Source of the DNA: Bradyrhizobium sp. 200
GTDB taxonomy: Bacteria > Pseudomonadota > Alphaproteobacteria > Rhizobiales > Xanthobacteraceae
Assembly: GCF_023100945.1 (NCBI RefSeq)
Contig: NZ_CP064689.1
Span: 5,996,001-6,060,000, forward strand
Length of the DNA: 64,000 nucleotides
Direction of reading: 5' to 3'
A program made the translations under genes and the position numbers. Below the pieces are notes generated by a model. The model was not told the origin of the DNA. It saw only the letters and a program-made list of their open reading frames with translations, and did no database searches. How positions within the stretch are numbered: position 1 is the stretch's first letter; every line of letters starts with the position of its first letter. Shown one piece after another: positions 25,634 to 34,292 of the stretch.

Positions 25634-26909
25634 ACGAAGAGGCGCCGCCCGGCCTAAAATTCTCGATCAGCCGCAGCAGCACGCGCGCGCCGGCGTCGGC
25701 GTCAGCGGGTTCGACATGCTCGGCCGGGTTATGGCTGATGCCGCCGCGGCAGCGCACGAACAGCATGGCGACGTCGGCGATATCGATCATTGCCATGCCG
25801 TCGTGCCCTGCCCCGCTCGGCAGTTCGAACACGGGATAATTTTCGGCTGCAACCGCTTCTGCGACCTGCGCTTTCAGCCACGGCGCGCAGGGCACGGTGC
25901 GGTTCTCGTGGGTGACGTCGATCTGCAGCGACAGTTCGCGCCGCTTTGCGATCGCCTCGATGCGGCGGACGATATCGGCCACCGCAAGCTTGCGGTGCGC
26001 GTCCGTCGGCGCGCGAATGTCGAGCGTGAACGACACCTTGCCCGGGATCACGTTGGTGGCGCCCGGAAGCGCGGTAATGGCGCCGACGGTGCCGACCAGT
26101 CCGGCGCTGTCGGCCGTGCAGAACTGCTCGACCGCCACGATGCATTCGGCTGCACCGGCCAGCGCGTCGCGCCGCAGCGCCATCGGCACGGTTCCGGCGT
26201 GCCCGGCCATGCCGGTCAGGCTGGCCGCCAGCCGCGTGGCGCCTGATATTGCCGTGACCACGCCGACGGGAAGGTTCTGTTGCTCCAGCACGGGCCCCTG
26301 CTCGATGTGCAGCTCGACATAGCCATGCAACTCGCGGCGCGTCCGTGCCGCCGCACCGATGTGATCGGGTTCGAGCCCGAACTGCACCAGGGCCTCACGC
26401 ATGGTGAGACCGCCGCGGTCCCGCGCGTTGAGCACGCTTTCGTCGAAGGTGCCGGCGACCGCCCGGCTGCCGAGCAGGGTGGAGGCAAACCGCACACCCT
26501 CCTCATCGGCAAAGCCAACGACTTCAACCGCGAAGGGCAACCGCCGGCCGCGCCGGTTCAGGTCGGCGACGCAGGCAATCGCCGTAATCACTCCGAGCGG
26601 TCCATCCCATTTGCCGGCGTCGCGCACGGTGTCGTAATGCGAACCCAGCATCAGGCAGGGCAGCCCTGGACGTTCACCCTCATAGCGGCCGCAGACATTG
26701 CCGATGGCGTCGAGATGCGCGACCATTCCGGCATCCTTCATCCAGGACATCAGGAGACCGGCGGCCGTGCGATGCTCGGGTGAAAGGAAGATCCGCGCCA
26801 GATGCTCCGGTGTCTCGGAAATCGCCCCGAGCTGATTGATCCGGCTGACGATTTCGTCGCCAAGCCGTGATCGTGTGGTCGCGCCGATGGCCGCCTCCGT
26901 CTCGCTCAT
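25629..26909 (-). CDS. M20-family amidohydrolase, allantoate amidohydrolase/N-carbamoyl amino acid hydrolase-like
   Basis: A 426-aa binuclear metal hydrolase. Metal ligands can be read: GSHYDTVRDAGKWDG (His, bridging Asp), FADEEGVRF (Glu pair), ELHIEQGPVLE (His) and PSGAGHDGMAM (C-terminal His). The dimerisation lid domain lies between about 205 and 320. This architecture is shared by allantoate amidohydrolase (AllC), ureidoglycine aminohydrolases and L-carbamoylases. Because it lies 53 nt downstream of uricase on the same strand, amid other urate genes, allantoate hydrolysis is most likely. The C-terminal serine run ends inside an interspersed repeat. ATG 26909 is chosen over 27026, which would overlap uricase. 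Confidence 0.87.
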   Translation of the reverse strand: MSETEAAIGATTRSRLGDEIVSRINQLGAISETPEHLARIFLSPEHRTAAGLLMSWMKDAGMVAHLDAIGNVCGRYEGERPGLPCLMLGSHYDTVRDAGKWDGPLGVITAIACVADLNRRGRRLPFAVEVVGFADEEGVRFASTLLGSRAVAGTFDESVLNARDRGGLTMREALVQFGLEPDHIGAAARTRRELHGYVELHIEQGPVLEQQNLPVGVVTAISGATRLAASLTGMAGHAGTVPMALRRDALAGAAECIVAVEQFCTADSAGLVGTVGAITALPGATNVIPGKVSFTLDIRAPTDAHRKLAVADIVRRIEAIAKRRELSLQIDVTHENRTVPCAPWLKAQVAEAVAAENYPVFELPSGAGHDGMAMIDIADVAMLFVRCRGGISHNPAEHVEPADADAGARVLLRLIENFRPGGASSS

Positions 26910-26961
26910 GCCTTCCCAGTAAGCGCTCCGATCGGCGCTTCTCGATGGGTGGGCGTGCCTT

Positions 26962-27804
26962 TTAGCCCCTTCCGACCGTGCACTCAATCTGGCCGTGGGG
27001 CTCGTCGGTCGGCAGGAAAACGTCATTATTGTTATCCAGCCCGAATGCCGACAAGTTCATCGGGATGAAGTGCATGTTCGGGCAGGCCATGCTGATTTCC
27101 GAGATTTCCGGCACGGCTGCCAGCGCCGCCTCGCCCATCCGGTACAAGCTGTCCTGCACGCTCATGCTGTAGGTCGTGCCGAACACTTCGAGCACGGTAT
27201 CGAGAATCTTCGTATTGGCCGCAGGATAATTCGACGGCTTCGCCGACCATTTCCAGGACGCGACCATGCTGGTGGCGCACATCCGGTCGGCGGTCGGCGG
27301 CAGCGTGGTGTAACGATCCCTGGGGTAGTTCTCCCAGCCGGACTCCGTCGACTTCATGAAGGCAAAGCCGTCGATGCCTGATGTCAATGCCATTGGCCCC
27401 CCGCGCGTGACGGCGGCTTCGACGAACGGCTTGCCGTTGCTGTCGAGCACGAAGCTGTGGGGATGCGGCTTGCCGCCGAAACTCAGGCGGCGCCATTTGG
27501 TCTCGTGGGCGGTGATCGCAACCGAGGCGATCTGCGGATAGGTATCGAGATATCGCTTCGCCAGCACCTGGCAGAATTCCTCGGTGCTGAGGCCCGTGTT
27601 CTCGCGGGCGACGACATTGACGATGTTCTTGATCGTATCCGTCGCTACCGAGGTGGAATTGTCGGCATCGGTATAGGCCCGCGCAAAGTCGCCCTCAATC
27701 ATCGCCTTGACGCTGAGCTGGCTGACTTCGTGCCGGTCGCCGTCCCGGTGAATCCGCATGACCCGGACGCGGCCCTTCCCATATCTGTTCCTGATCAGCG
27801 GCAT
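26962..27804 (-). CDS. Urate oxidase (cofactor-free uricase)
   Basis: A 280-aa uricase with the two-T-fold layout. The catalytic region DNSTSVATDTIKNIVNVVARE at about 48-68 contains the Thr of the Thr-Lys dyad, followed by SVAITAHETKWRR. The second half has WKWSAKPSNYPAANTKILDTVLEVF and PTDEPHGQIECTVGRG with the substrate-gripping Gln. It oxidises urate to 5-hydroxyisourate with O2, without metal or cofactor. The next two steps are encoded by the UraD-UraH fusion at 29384-30268. The promoter region to the right (27805-27992) is shared with a divergent NCS2 permease. Confidence 0.93.
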   Translation of the reverse strand: MPLIRNRYGKGRVRVMRIHRDGDRHEVSQLSVKAMIEGDFARAYTDADNSTSVATDTIKNIVNVVARENTGLSTEEFCQVLAKRYLDTYPQIASVAITAHETKWRRLSFGGKPHPHSFVLDSNGKPFVEAAVTRGGPMALTSGIDGFAFMKSTESGWENYPRDRYTTLPPTADRMCATSMVASWKWSAKPSNYPAANTKILDTVLEVFGTTYSMSVQDSLYRMGEAALAAVPEISEISMACPNMHFIPMNLSAFGLDNNNDVFLPTDEPHGQIECTVGRG

Positions 27805-27860
27805 CCGAACGCCTCCCGTTCAACCCTGCAATTTGCGGGATCACGACCGCCCGCTATGGT

Positions 27861-27900
27861 TCAATATTGAGCAACCTTCGTGCCACAGGGCAAGATCTTG
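27861..27900. promoter_or_regulatory. Two palindromes 30 bp apart between uricase and permease genes
   Basis: TCAATATTGA (27861-27870) and CAAGATCTTG (27891-27900) are each perfect 10-bp palindromes. Their centres are exactly 30 bp apart, close to three helical turns. The pair lies in the 188-nt divergent promoter region of uricase and the NCS2 permease, where a urate-sensing MarR/PecS-type or GntR-type regulator could bind. The two half-sites differ in sequence, which weakens the case for one regulator. Confidence 0.35.
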
Positions 27901-27992
27901 AGGGACAAGGTCTTTGCGGGACGAGCCTTCTGGCACGAGCCTTGTATCGGTTCAAACAGGCCCGATGGCCTGCATTCAGGGCGAGTCCGAAC

Positions 27993-29387
27993 ATGAGCCG
28001 CGAAGTCCATCCGGTCGACCAGATCCTGCCGACGCCGCGCTTGCTGGCGCTCGGCCTGCAGCATGTGCTCGTGATGTATGCGGGCGCGGTTGCCGTTCCG
28101 CTGATCATCGGCCGGGCGCTCAAGCTGCCGCCCCAAGACGTCGCCTTCCTGATCAGCGCAGATTTGTTCGCCTGCGGTATCGCCACGCTGGTGCAATGTC
28201 TCGGCTTCCCCGGCGTCGGTATCCGGCTGCCGGTGATGATGGGCGTCACGTTTGCGTCCGTGGGCCCGATGCTGTCGATGGCCGCAGCACCGGACATCGG
28301 CCTGCTCGGCATCTACGGCTCGGTGATTGCAGCCGGGCTCTTTGCCATCGTTGCCGCTCCCTTCATCAGCCGGCTGCTGCCGCTTTTTCCACCCGTCGTG
28401 ACCGGAACCATCATCCTGGTGATCGGAATTTCCCTGATGCGGGTCGGCATCAACTGGGCCGGTGGCGGCCTGCCCACCCTGACCAAAATGATCGATGGCG
28501 TGCCGCACGCTTTCCCGAATCCGGACTACGGCCAGTTGCAGGGCCTTGGCCTTGCGCTGTTCGTGCTGCTGGTGATCCTCGGCCTGATCAAATGGGGCTC
28601 CGGCTTCATCGCCAATGTCGCCGTGCTGCTCGGCATCGTCGCAGGCGCCGTTCTTGCTGCCGTGCTCGGCGTGATGCATTTCGAGAAAGTCGCCGCAGCG
28701 CCATGGGCTGCGATCGTGCTGCCGCTGCATTTCGGGCTGCCGAAGTTTCAGCTCATCCCCATCATCACCATGTGCATCGTGATGATCGTGGTGATGATCG
28801 AATCGCTTGGCATGTTCCTGGCGCTCGGCGAAATCACCGGCAAGACCGTCAGCCGTGACGCGCTGACCCGCGGCTTGCGGGCCGACGGCGTCGGCACGTT
28901 CCTGGGCGGGCTGTTCAATACTTTTCCCTACACGTCGTTCTCGCAGAATGTCGGCCTTGTCGGCGTCACCGGCGTACGCTCGCGCTGGGTCACCATCGCC
29001 GGTGGCGGCATCCTGCTGCTGCTCGGGCTCATGCCCAAGATGGCGGCGCTGGTCGAAGCGGTGCCGCTGGTGGTGCTCGGCGGCGCCGGCCTCGTGATGT
29101 TCGGCATGGTGGCCGCTACGGGTGCGCGCATCCTCACCGCGGTCGATTTCAAGAACAACCGCTATAATCTGTTCGTGGTGGCGATATCGGTCGGCTTCGG
29201 CATGATCCCGCTGGTGGCGCCGAACTTCTTCAAGAACCTGCCGCACGACCTGCATCCGCTGCTGGAGTCCGGCATCCTGCTCAGCGCGCTGGTGGCGGTG
29301 ACGCTGAACGCCTTCTTCAACGGCGTCGGCGGCAAGGCCGCCGCCGAAGCCGACGCTGCGACAGCCGCGGCCTCGGCGACGCACTAG
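27993..29387 (+). CDS. NCS2-family urate/xanthine permease
   Basis: A 464-aa membrane permease of the nucleobase:cation symporter-2 family. GLQHVLVMYAGAVAVPLIIG near the N-terminus is the family start, followed by LPVMMGVTFASVGPM, ESLGMFLALGEITG (the conserved Glu region) and FPYTSFSQNVGLVGVTGVRSR with the NxG motif of urate and xanthine carriers. Divergent from uricase and convergent (4-nt overlap) with UraD-UraH, so urate or xanthine is the probable substrate. ATG 27993 is chosen; an upstream extension to 27867 would enter the palindrome region. Confidence 0.9.
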   Translation: MSREVHPVDQILPTPRLLALGLQHVLVMYAGAVAVPLIIGRALKLPPQDVAFLISADLFACGIATLVQCLGFPGVGIRLPVMMGVTFASVGPMLSMAAAPDIGLLGIYGSVIAAGLFAIVAAPFISRLLPLFPPVVTGTIILVIGISLMRVGINWAGGGLPTLTKMIDGVPHAFPNPDYGQLQGLGLALFVLLVILGLIKWGSGFIANVAVLLGIVAGAVLAAVLGVMHFEKVAAAPWAAIVLPLHFGLPKFQLIPIITMCIVMIVVMIESLGMFLALGEITGKTVSRDALTRGLRADGVGTFLGGLFNTFPYTSFSQNVGLVGVTGVRSRWVTIAGGGILLLLGLMPKMAALVEAVPLVVLGGAGLVMFGMVAATGARILTAVDFKNNRYNLFVVAISVGFGMIPLVAPNFFKNLPHDLHPLLESGILLSALVAVTLNAFFNGVGGKAAAEADAATAAASATH

Positions 29388-30268
29388 CTTCCGCGGTAGG
29401 TTGTGTAGCTCCAGGGCGTGACCAATAGCGGCACGTGGAGATGGCCTTCCGGATCGCTTACCGAAAAGTGCAATGGAATGCGATCGAGAAACGGCGGATC
29501 GGACAGCGGCACGCCGCGATCGGCAAAATAGGCACCGACGCGAAACGTCAGTTCGTAGCGGCCGATCGGCAATGGTCGGCCGCCGATCAGCGGCTGGTCG
29601 GTACGGCCGTCGCTGTTGGTGACCGCGCGCGCCACCACGCGGGCTTCGCCAAGCTCGGACAGTTCTGTCAGCTCCACCGGTATATCAGCCGCAGGCCTGC
29701 CGCTGTGGGTATCCAGCACATGGGTCGATAGGCGACCGTGCACCGCAAGCTTATCGTCGGACGCGACGAGCTGATCGAGACGCAGCGCCGCGATCCGGCA
29801 GATTTCCCCGATCGAGGTCTGCGCCTCGGCGCTGGCGTCGTTCGGCAGCCGGCGTTCGAAATCGCACAGGATGGAATCGCGGGTGTGGCGGCGAACGCAG
29901 ACGATATAGGGAAAGCCGAATTTGGCGCGATAGGCGTTGTTGACGCGCTCGAACGCCTTGTATTCGGCATCCGAAAGCTGGTCGAGGCCAGCGCTGTTCT
30001 GTTCGGCGTGCGACTCCACGGTAAGGCCCGCGGCGCGCTGAGTCTTGTTGGCGAGATCGGGGTGCGCCCTGATCAGCGCCAGCCGCAATTCCTCGGGAGC
30101 ACGATCGACCGCCGACTTCATTGCGACGAACAGCTCTTTGACACCTGCGAACGGCCGCAGCGCGGCTGTCTCTTCGGCGATCCATGGCGAGTATTCAAAG
30201 ACATTTGCCAGTGCCGCGACGAAATCGTCCTTGCTGCAAATATTGAGATCGGAAAGCCTGTTCAGCAT
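29384..30268 (-). CDS. Bifunctional OHCU decarboxylase-hydroxyisourate hydrolase (UraD-UraH fusion)
   Basis: A 294-aa two-domain enzyme. Residues about 1-165 are UraD: FVAALANVFEYSPWIAE, LIRAHPDLANKTQ with the catalytic His, and RVNNAYRAKFGFPYIVCVRR. Residues about 175-294 are UraH, a transthyretin-like hydrolase: LSTHVLDTHSGRPAADIP, and the diagnostic C-terminal YRGS. UraH opens 5-hydroxyisourate to OHCU and UraD decarboxylates it to S-allantoin, so both steps after uricase are in one chain, though in reverse order of use. It is followed upstream on the same strand by PuuE (13-nt gap). Confidence 0.93.
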   Translation of the reverse strand: MLNRLSDLNICSKDDFVAALANVFEYSPWIAEETAALRPFAGVKELFVAMKSAVDRAPEELRLALIRAHPDLANKTQRAAGLTVESHAEQNSAGLDQLSDAEYKAFERVNNAYRAKFGFPYIVCVRRHTRDSILCDFERRLPNDASAEAQTSIGEICRIAALRLDQLVASDDKLAVHGRLSTHVLDTHSGRPAADIPVELTELSELGEARVVARAVTNSDGRTDQPLIGGRPLPIGRYELTFRVGAYFADRGVPLSDPPFLDRIPLHFSVSDPEGHLHVPLLVTPWSYTTYRGS

Positions 30269-30281
30269 CGCTGTCCCTGCC

Positions 30282-31220
30282 TTATCCGATATCGAATGCG
30301 TTGTCGGCGAGATGCGCCAGATTGGCGTGCCAGTGCTGCGCGATCTCCAGCCGGGTCGGCACCCAGACGCCCTCGTGCTTTCCGATATAATCGAGGAAGC
30401 GCATCAGCGACGCCGCGCGGCCGGGACGGCCGACGACCCGGCAATGCAGGCCGACCGACATCATCTTCGGCGCTTTTTCGCCCTCCCTGTAAAGGACATC
30501 AAAGCTGTCCTTGAGATAGGTGAAGAATTCATCCCCGCCGCCAAAGCCCTGTGGATTCACGAAACGCATGTCGTTGGCGTCGAGCGTGTAGGGAATGACC
30601 AGATGCGGCTTCGACCCGCGCGCCCTGATCCAGTATGGCAGGTCGTCGGCGTAGGAGTCGCAGAGATAAAGCAAACCGCCGGCTTCCATCAAAAGCCGCA
30701 GCGTATTGATCGAGGAACGCCCGGTGTACCAGCCGAGCGGGCGCGCGCCGGTCGCCTCGGTGTGGATGCGTATCGCCGCCGCGATCTCGACGCGCTCCTC
30801 GGACTCCGACATGTCCTTGTGCTCGATCCATTTCAGGCTGTGGCTGGCGATGTCCCAGCCGGCCTCCTTCATGGCGGCGACGACTTCCGGATTTCGCTTC
30901 AGCGCCATCGCGACGCCGAACACGGTCGCCGGCAGATTGCGTTCGGTAAAAATCCGCCACAGCCGCCAGAAGCCGGCGCGCGAGCCATATTCGAACATCG
31001 ATTCGATATTGGCGTGGCGCTGGCCGGGCCAGGGCTGGGCACCCAATACGTCGGACAGAAAGGCCTCGGAGGCGCGATCGCCGTCGAGAATATTGTTCTC
31101 GCCGCCTTCCTCGAAATTCACCACGAACTGGACTGCGACCCGCGCCCTGCCCGGCCATTGCGGATCGGGCGGATTGCGCCCGTAGCCGCGGAGATCGCGC
31201 GGGTAAGCCGGTTCGGCCAT
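30282..31220 (-). CDS. puuE: Allantoinase, polysaccharide-deacetylase type (PuuE)
   Basis: A 312-aa NodB-fold hydrolase that matches the cofactor-poor allantoinase PuuE rather than the AllB type. Visible motifs are AVQFVVNFEEGGENNILDGD at about 29-48, RANIESM-like (HANIESMFEYGSRAGFW) and ASHSLKWIEHKDMSESEE. It converts allantoin to allantoate, the proposed substrate of the M20 amidohydrolase at 25629-26909. Next to UraD-UraH (13 nt) and to a DUF3830 gene (1-nt gap), so these three are co-transcribed. Confidence 0.92.
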   Translation of the reverse strand: MAEPAYPRDLRGYGRNPPDPQWPGRARVAVQFVVNFEEGGENNILDGDRASEAFLSDVLGAQPWPGQRHANIESMFEYGSRAGFWRLWRIFTERNLPATVFGVAMALKRNPEVVAAMKEAGWDIASHSLKWIEHKDMSESEERVEIAAAIRIHTEATGARPLGWYTGRSSINTLRLLMEAGGLLYLCDSYADDLPYWIRARGSKPHLVIPYTLDANDMRFVNPQGFGGGDEFFTYLKDSFDVLYREGEKAPKMMSVGLHCRVVGRPGRAASLMRFLDYIGKHEGVWVPTRLEIAQHWHANLAHLADNAFDIG

Positions 31221-31221
31221 G

Positions 31222-31635
31222 TCAGACTTCCTCGAAGCGGATCTTCTGTGCGCCCTTCCACAGCACGGTCTTGCCGAACGCGGTCAGGTTCTCCAGTCCC
31301 GAGGTCAGGGTGATGAAGTGATTGCCGGCGAGCTGGCCCATCTTGCTCGCGAAATGCACGCCGCCATAGGCGAGCAGGATTTCGGTCTCGCTGATGCCGC
31401 CGGGATAAAGAATGATCTGGCCGGGCGCGGGATAGCTGGTGTGGTTCTCGTAGGAGACGCCGAAATCGAGATCGCCGAGCGGCATCCAGACACCCTCGCC
31501 GCTCCAGCGGACATGGATCGCCTGGCTCTCGAACGGCATCGCCTTGCGAAACGCCGCCACCGTCTTGGGCGCCAGTTGCTCCTCGAAACGGGCCTCGAAG
31601 GTGAATTCACCGGCACGGACAATCAGTTGGCTCAT
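31222..31635 (-). CDS. DUF3830 (cyclophilin-like fold) protein
   Basis: A 137-aa cytoplasmic protein of the DUF3830 family: FEARFEEQLAPKTVAAFRKAMPF, MPLGDLDFGVSYENHTSYPAPGQIILYPGG and FASKMGQLAGNHFITL. The fold resembles a small cyclophilin-like barrel, and no function is established. It is the first gene of the operon DUF3830-puuE-uraDH, with 1 nt between it and puuE, so it very probably acts in ureide metabolism or as an accessory to allantoinase. ATG 31635 follows a GAAGAAGAGA ribosome binding site. Confidence 0.83.
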   Translation of the reverse strand: MSQLIVRAGEFTFEARFEEQLAPKTVAAFRKAMPFESQAIHVRWSGEGVWMPLGDLDFGVSYENHTSYPAPGQIILYPGGISETEILLAYGGVHFASKMGQLAGNHFITLTSGLENLTAFGKTVLWKGAQKIRFEEV

Positions 31636-31760
31636 CGATCTCTTCTTCTGGATGTAGGTGAGGACGTGGTTCAATGGTATCCATTACAGCCGGGATTACT
31701 GGAAGCAAGGGCCATTCCAGCGTTGCGGGAGGTTTCAAGGAACCGCCCTGAAGGGGCCGC

Positions 31761-32552
31761 TCAGGCTTCGGCGCGCCAGAAGGCGGTCTGCAGCGGGAGC
31801 TGGTGCCGGATCATCGCGACGCCATCGACCACCTTGAGGCCGCGCCCGGCGCAAGCCTCCATAAATTCGGTCCGGCGCGCCGCGATGATGTCGAAGACGG
31901 CGCAATCGTCCGGCAACCTTGCGGGGTGCACCGGCACCGCATCGGTCGCATGCAACCCCAGCGAGGTCGCGTTGACGACAAGGCCAGCGTCATCGAATTT
32001 GTCGTCGAGACAGATCTCGAGACCGTCGAACTGACCGCGCAGTTTCGCCGCCAGCGCCTCGACCGGCCCCGAGGTCTCGTTCAGAATGCGCAGCTTCTTC
32101 AAGCCGGCCGCGGCGAGCGCATGGCAGATCGCGCGGCCCGCCCCGCCCGCGCCGATGACGACACAGCGCCGCTCCGGATCGAACACATCAGCTTCACGCG
32201 CCGCATTCAAAAAGCCGCCGCCATCGAAGGACTCGCCGACCAACCGTCCGCCGGGCTCGATCCGGATGGTGTTGACCACGCCTTCGAACCGGGCAGCCGG
32301 CCCGACCGCGTCGCAGAGTTCGAACGCGGCGGGCTTGTGCGGCATGGTCAGGTTGAAGCCGGCGACGCTTGGCGACTTCGCCAGCGTGCGGATCGTCTCC
32401 GCCAGATGTTCCGGCGCGATATCGAGCGGCACCATGTGCCAGTCGAGGCCGTTGTCGTGAAAATATGGCGTGTAATGGCGCGGCGCGCCGACATGCCCGG
32501 CGGGATGGGCAAAGATAAAGACGAACCGCGAAGCGCCAGTCGGAAGCTGCAT
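31761..32552 (-). CDS. Shikimate dehydrogenase-family protein with altered substrate pocket
   Basis: A 263-aa AroE-fold oxidoreductase. The catalytic Lys (K73, FNLTMPHK), Asp (D110, ESFDGGGF) and the NADP loop GAGGAGRA at 134-141 are kept. The substrate-binding Ser pair of AroE (HSxSP) is replaced: HPAGHVGAP gives V21 and A23. Shikimate is therefore an unlikely substrate; another hydroxy acid or cyclitol is expected. It starts 4 nt after the stop of the ABC permease gene, so it belongs to that transport operon and probably oxidises or reduces the imported compound. C-terminal MIRHQLPLQTAFWRAE is normal for the family. Confidence 0.84.
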   Translation of the reverse strand: MQLPTGASRFVFIFAHPAGHVGAPRHYTPYFHDNGLDWHMVPLDIAPEHLAETIRTLAKSPSVAGFNLTMPHKPAAFELCDAVGPAARFEGVVNTIRIEPGGRLVGESFDGGGFLNAAREADVFDPERRCVVIGAGGAGRAICHALAAAGLKKLRILNETSGPVEALAAKLRGQFDGLEICLDDKFDDAGLVVNATSLGLHATDAVPVHPARLPDDCAVFDIIAARRTEFMEACAGRGLKVVDGVAMIRHQLPLQTAFWRAEA

Positions 32553-32556
32553 CGCC

Positions 32557-33396
32557 CTACCCCTTTACGGCGCCCGCCGTCAGCCCGCTCACCAGATAGC
32601 GGCGGACCGCGAGAGAAAAAACCAGAACCGGCGCCATGACCAGCGAACCGCCGGCGGCGATCTTGCCCCACTCCCAGCCCTCATAATTCATGAAGTTGAC
32701 GACGGCAACGGGCGCGGTGCGCGCATTGGTCCGCGTCAGGATCAACGCGAAGAAGAAGTCGTTCCAAGCGTAGAGAAAGCACAGGATCGCGGTGGCGGCG
32801 ATGCCGGGCGCGACCATCGGCAGCACGATTTCAAGAAAGACGACACGCGTCGGCGCGCCGTCGACAAGCGCCGCCTCCTCCAGAGATCGTGGCACCGTCT
32901 CGAAGAACGGCTGCATCATCCAGATCACGAGCGGCAGGTTGAAGCTGGTGTAGACCAGCACCAGCCCGGTGACGGTGTCGAGCAGTCCGATCCAGCGATA
33001 GAACAGGAAGAACGGAATCGTGAATGCGATCGGCGGCGCCATCCGCGTGACCAGGATCGCAAAGCTCAGCGCGTGCTTGCCCCGCCCCGCCCATCGCGAC
33101 AGCGCGTAGGCGGCGGGTACGCCGAGAACGAGCGCCAGCGCGGTGGAGAACGAGGCGCTCATCAGGCTGTTGACGAATGAAGCCGGGAACGCGCCCTGCC
33201 AGAGCGAGGCGTAGTTCTCCAGGGTCGGCGTGAAGATCAAAGGCGGCGGAAACTGCAGGATCAAGTCGTTGGACTTGAAACTCATCTGCAAGAGCCAGAG
33301 GAACGGCGACAGCAATACGATCAGGGTCACACCGATCGCCGCCAGCCGGCGAACGCTGGCCGAACGACGGATAGGCCCGCCCGTGCCGCCAGTCAT
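32557..33396 (-). CDS. Carbohydrate-type ABC permease, MalG family
   Basis: A 279-aa inner-membrane permease with six helices. The EAA coupling loop reads VPRSLEEAALVDGAPTRVVF near 178-197, and the ending YLVSGLTAGAVKG is typical of MalG/UgpE/CymG proteins. ATG 33396 overlaps the MalF-like stop by 4 nt. It forms the channel together with the MalF-like partner. No ATPase gene is present in the operon, so a shared or distant MsmK/UgpC-type ATPase must energise it. Confidence 0.92.
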   Translation of the reverse strand: MTGGTGGPIRRSASVRRLAAIGVTLIVLLSPFLWLLQMSFKSNDLILQFPPPLIFTPTLENYASLWQGAFPASFVNSLMSASFSTALALVLGVPAAYALSRWAGRGKHALSFAILVTRMAPPIAFTIPFFLFYRWIGLLDTVTGLVLVYTSFNLPLVIWMMQPFFETVPRSLEEAALVDGAPTRVVFLEIVLPMVAPGIAATAILCFLYAWNDFFFALILTRTNARTAPVAVVNFMNYEGWEWGKIAAGGSLVMAPVLVFSLAVRRYLVSGLTAGAVKG

Positions 33397-34292
33397 TCCA
33401 GGGCCTCCCGGCGCCGGCCCATCCACACCACACCAAAGCTGACCGCCACGACGAGCAGCAGCAGCACGATCGTGACTGCGCTGGAATAGCCGATCTCGTT
33501 GAAATCGAACGCCAGCAGATAGGCGTAATAGTTCGTCACCTCGGTGACACTGCCCGGCCCGCCGCCGGTCAGGAGGAACACCAGCGGGAACGCCTTGACG
33601 CTGTCGATCAGGCGAAACATGCCTGAGATCACCAGGATCGGCGTGATGAAGGGCAGCGTGATGTAGAAGAAGATCTGAAACCGGTTGGCGCCGTCGACCA
33701 GCGCGGCTTCCGAAAATTCGTCCGGAATGGTCTGCAACGCGGCCAGCACCATCAGGAAGGTGAAGGGCATCCATTCCCAGGTATCGGCGATGATGATCGC
33801 GGTCAGCGCAAAATCTACGCTGGAGGTGAGTGACGGCATCGCGATGTTGAGCAGGCCGGCGACGTAGTAGAGCGGGCTGATGTCGGGCGTGTAGATCAGC
33901 TTCCAGATGATCGCCACCACGATCGGCGGCAGCACCATCGGGATCAGGAAGAAGGTGCGGGCGAATTCCACGACGCGCGATTGCGTGTGCAGCAAGAGCG
34001 CCAGCAGCATGCCGAGCAGAACCTGGAACAGCACGCCCCAGAACGACAGCTTGGCCTGCACCCACAGCGAATTGACGAAACGAGGATCGCCCGGCAGCAG
34101 GCGATAGTTGCGCAAGGGCGAACTGAAATCGGTCGACGAGCCGGGATTGACCAGTTGGAACGGCGTCAGGCTGGTCACGACCAGATAGATCGCGGGCAAA
34201 CCCGCGATCGCAAACAGCACGATCAGGCTCGGCGCGAGCGCGATAGCGTTGAAGCGGCGGCGCTCGGCGTCGACCAGTCCTTTTCCGCTCAA
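33393..34292 (-). CDS. Carbohydrate-type ABC permease, MalF family
   Basis: A 299-aa permease with six hydrophobic helices. The EAA loop is IPDEFSEAALVDGANRFQIFF near 190-210. I place the start at a TTG (34292) whose last two bases overlap the TGA of the binding-protein gene, giving a SGKGLVDAERRRFNAI N-terminus just before the first helix; no ATG or GTG lies between that stop and the first helix. A much longer in-frame reading through the binding-protein gene is an artefact of overlapping frames. Confidence 0.88.
   Translation of the reverse strand: MSGKGLVDAERRRFNAIALAPSLIVLFAIAGLPAIYLVVTSLTPFQLVNPGSSTDFSSPLRNYRLLPGDPRFVNSLWVQAKLSFWGVLFQVLLGMLLALLLHTQSRVVEFARTFFLIPMVLPPIVVAIIWKLIYTPDISPLYYVAGLLNIAMPSLTSSVDFALTAIIIADTWEWMPFTFLMVLAALQTIPDEFSEAALVDGANRFQIFFYITLPFITPILVISGMFRLIDSVKAFPLVFLLTGGGPGSVTEVTNYYAYLLAFDFNEIGYSSAVTIVLLLLVVAVSFGVVWMGRRREALE

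Noticed and set aside
27861..29384. 507-codon minus-strand open frame
   Set aside because: Antisense to the NCS2 permease gene; His/Asp/Arg-rich low-complexity composition is typical of a shadow of membrane protein codons.
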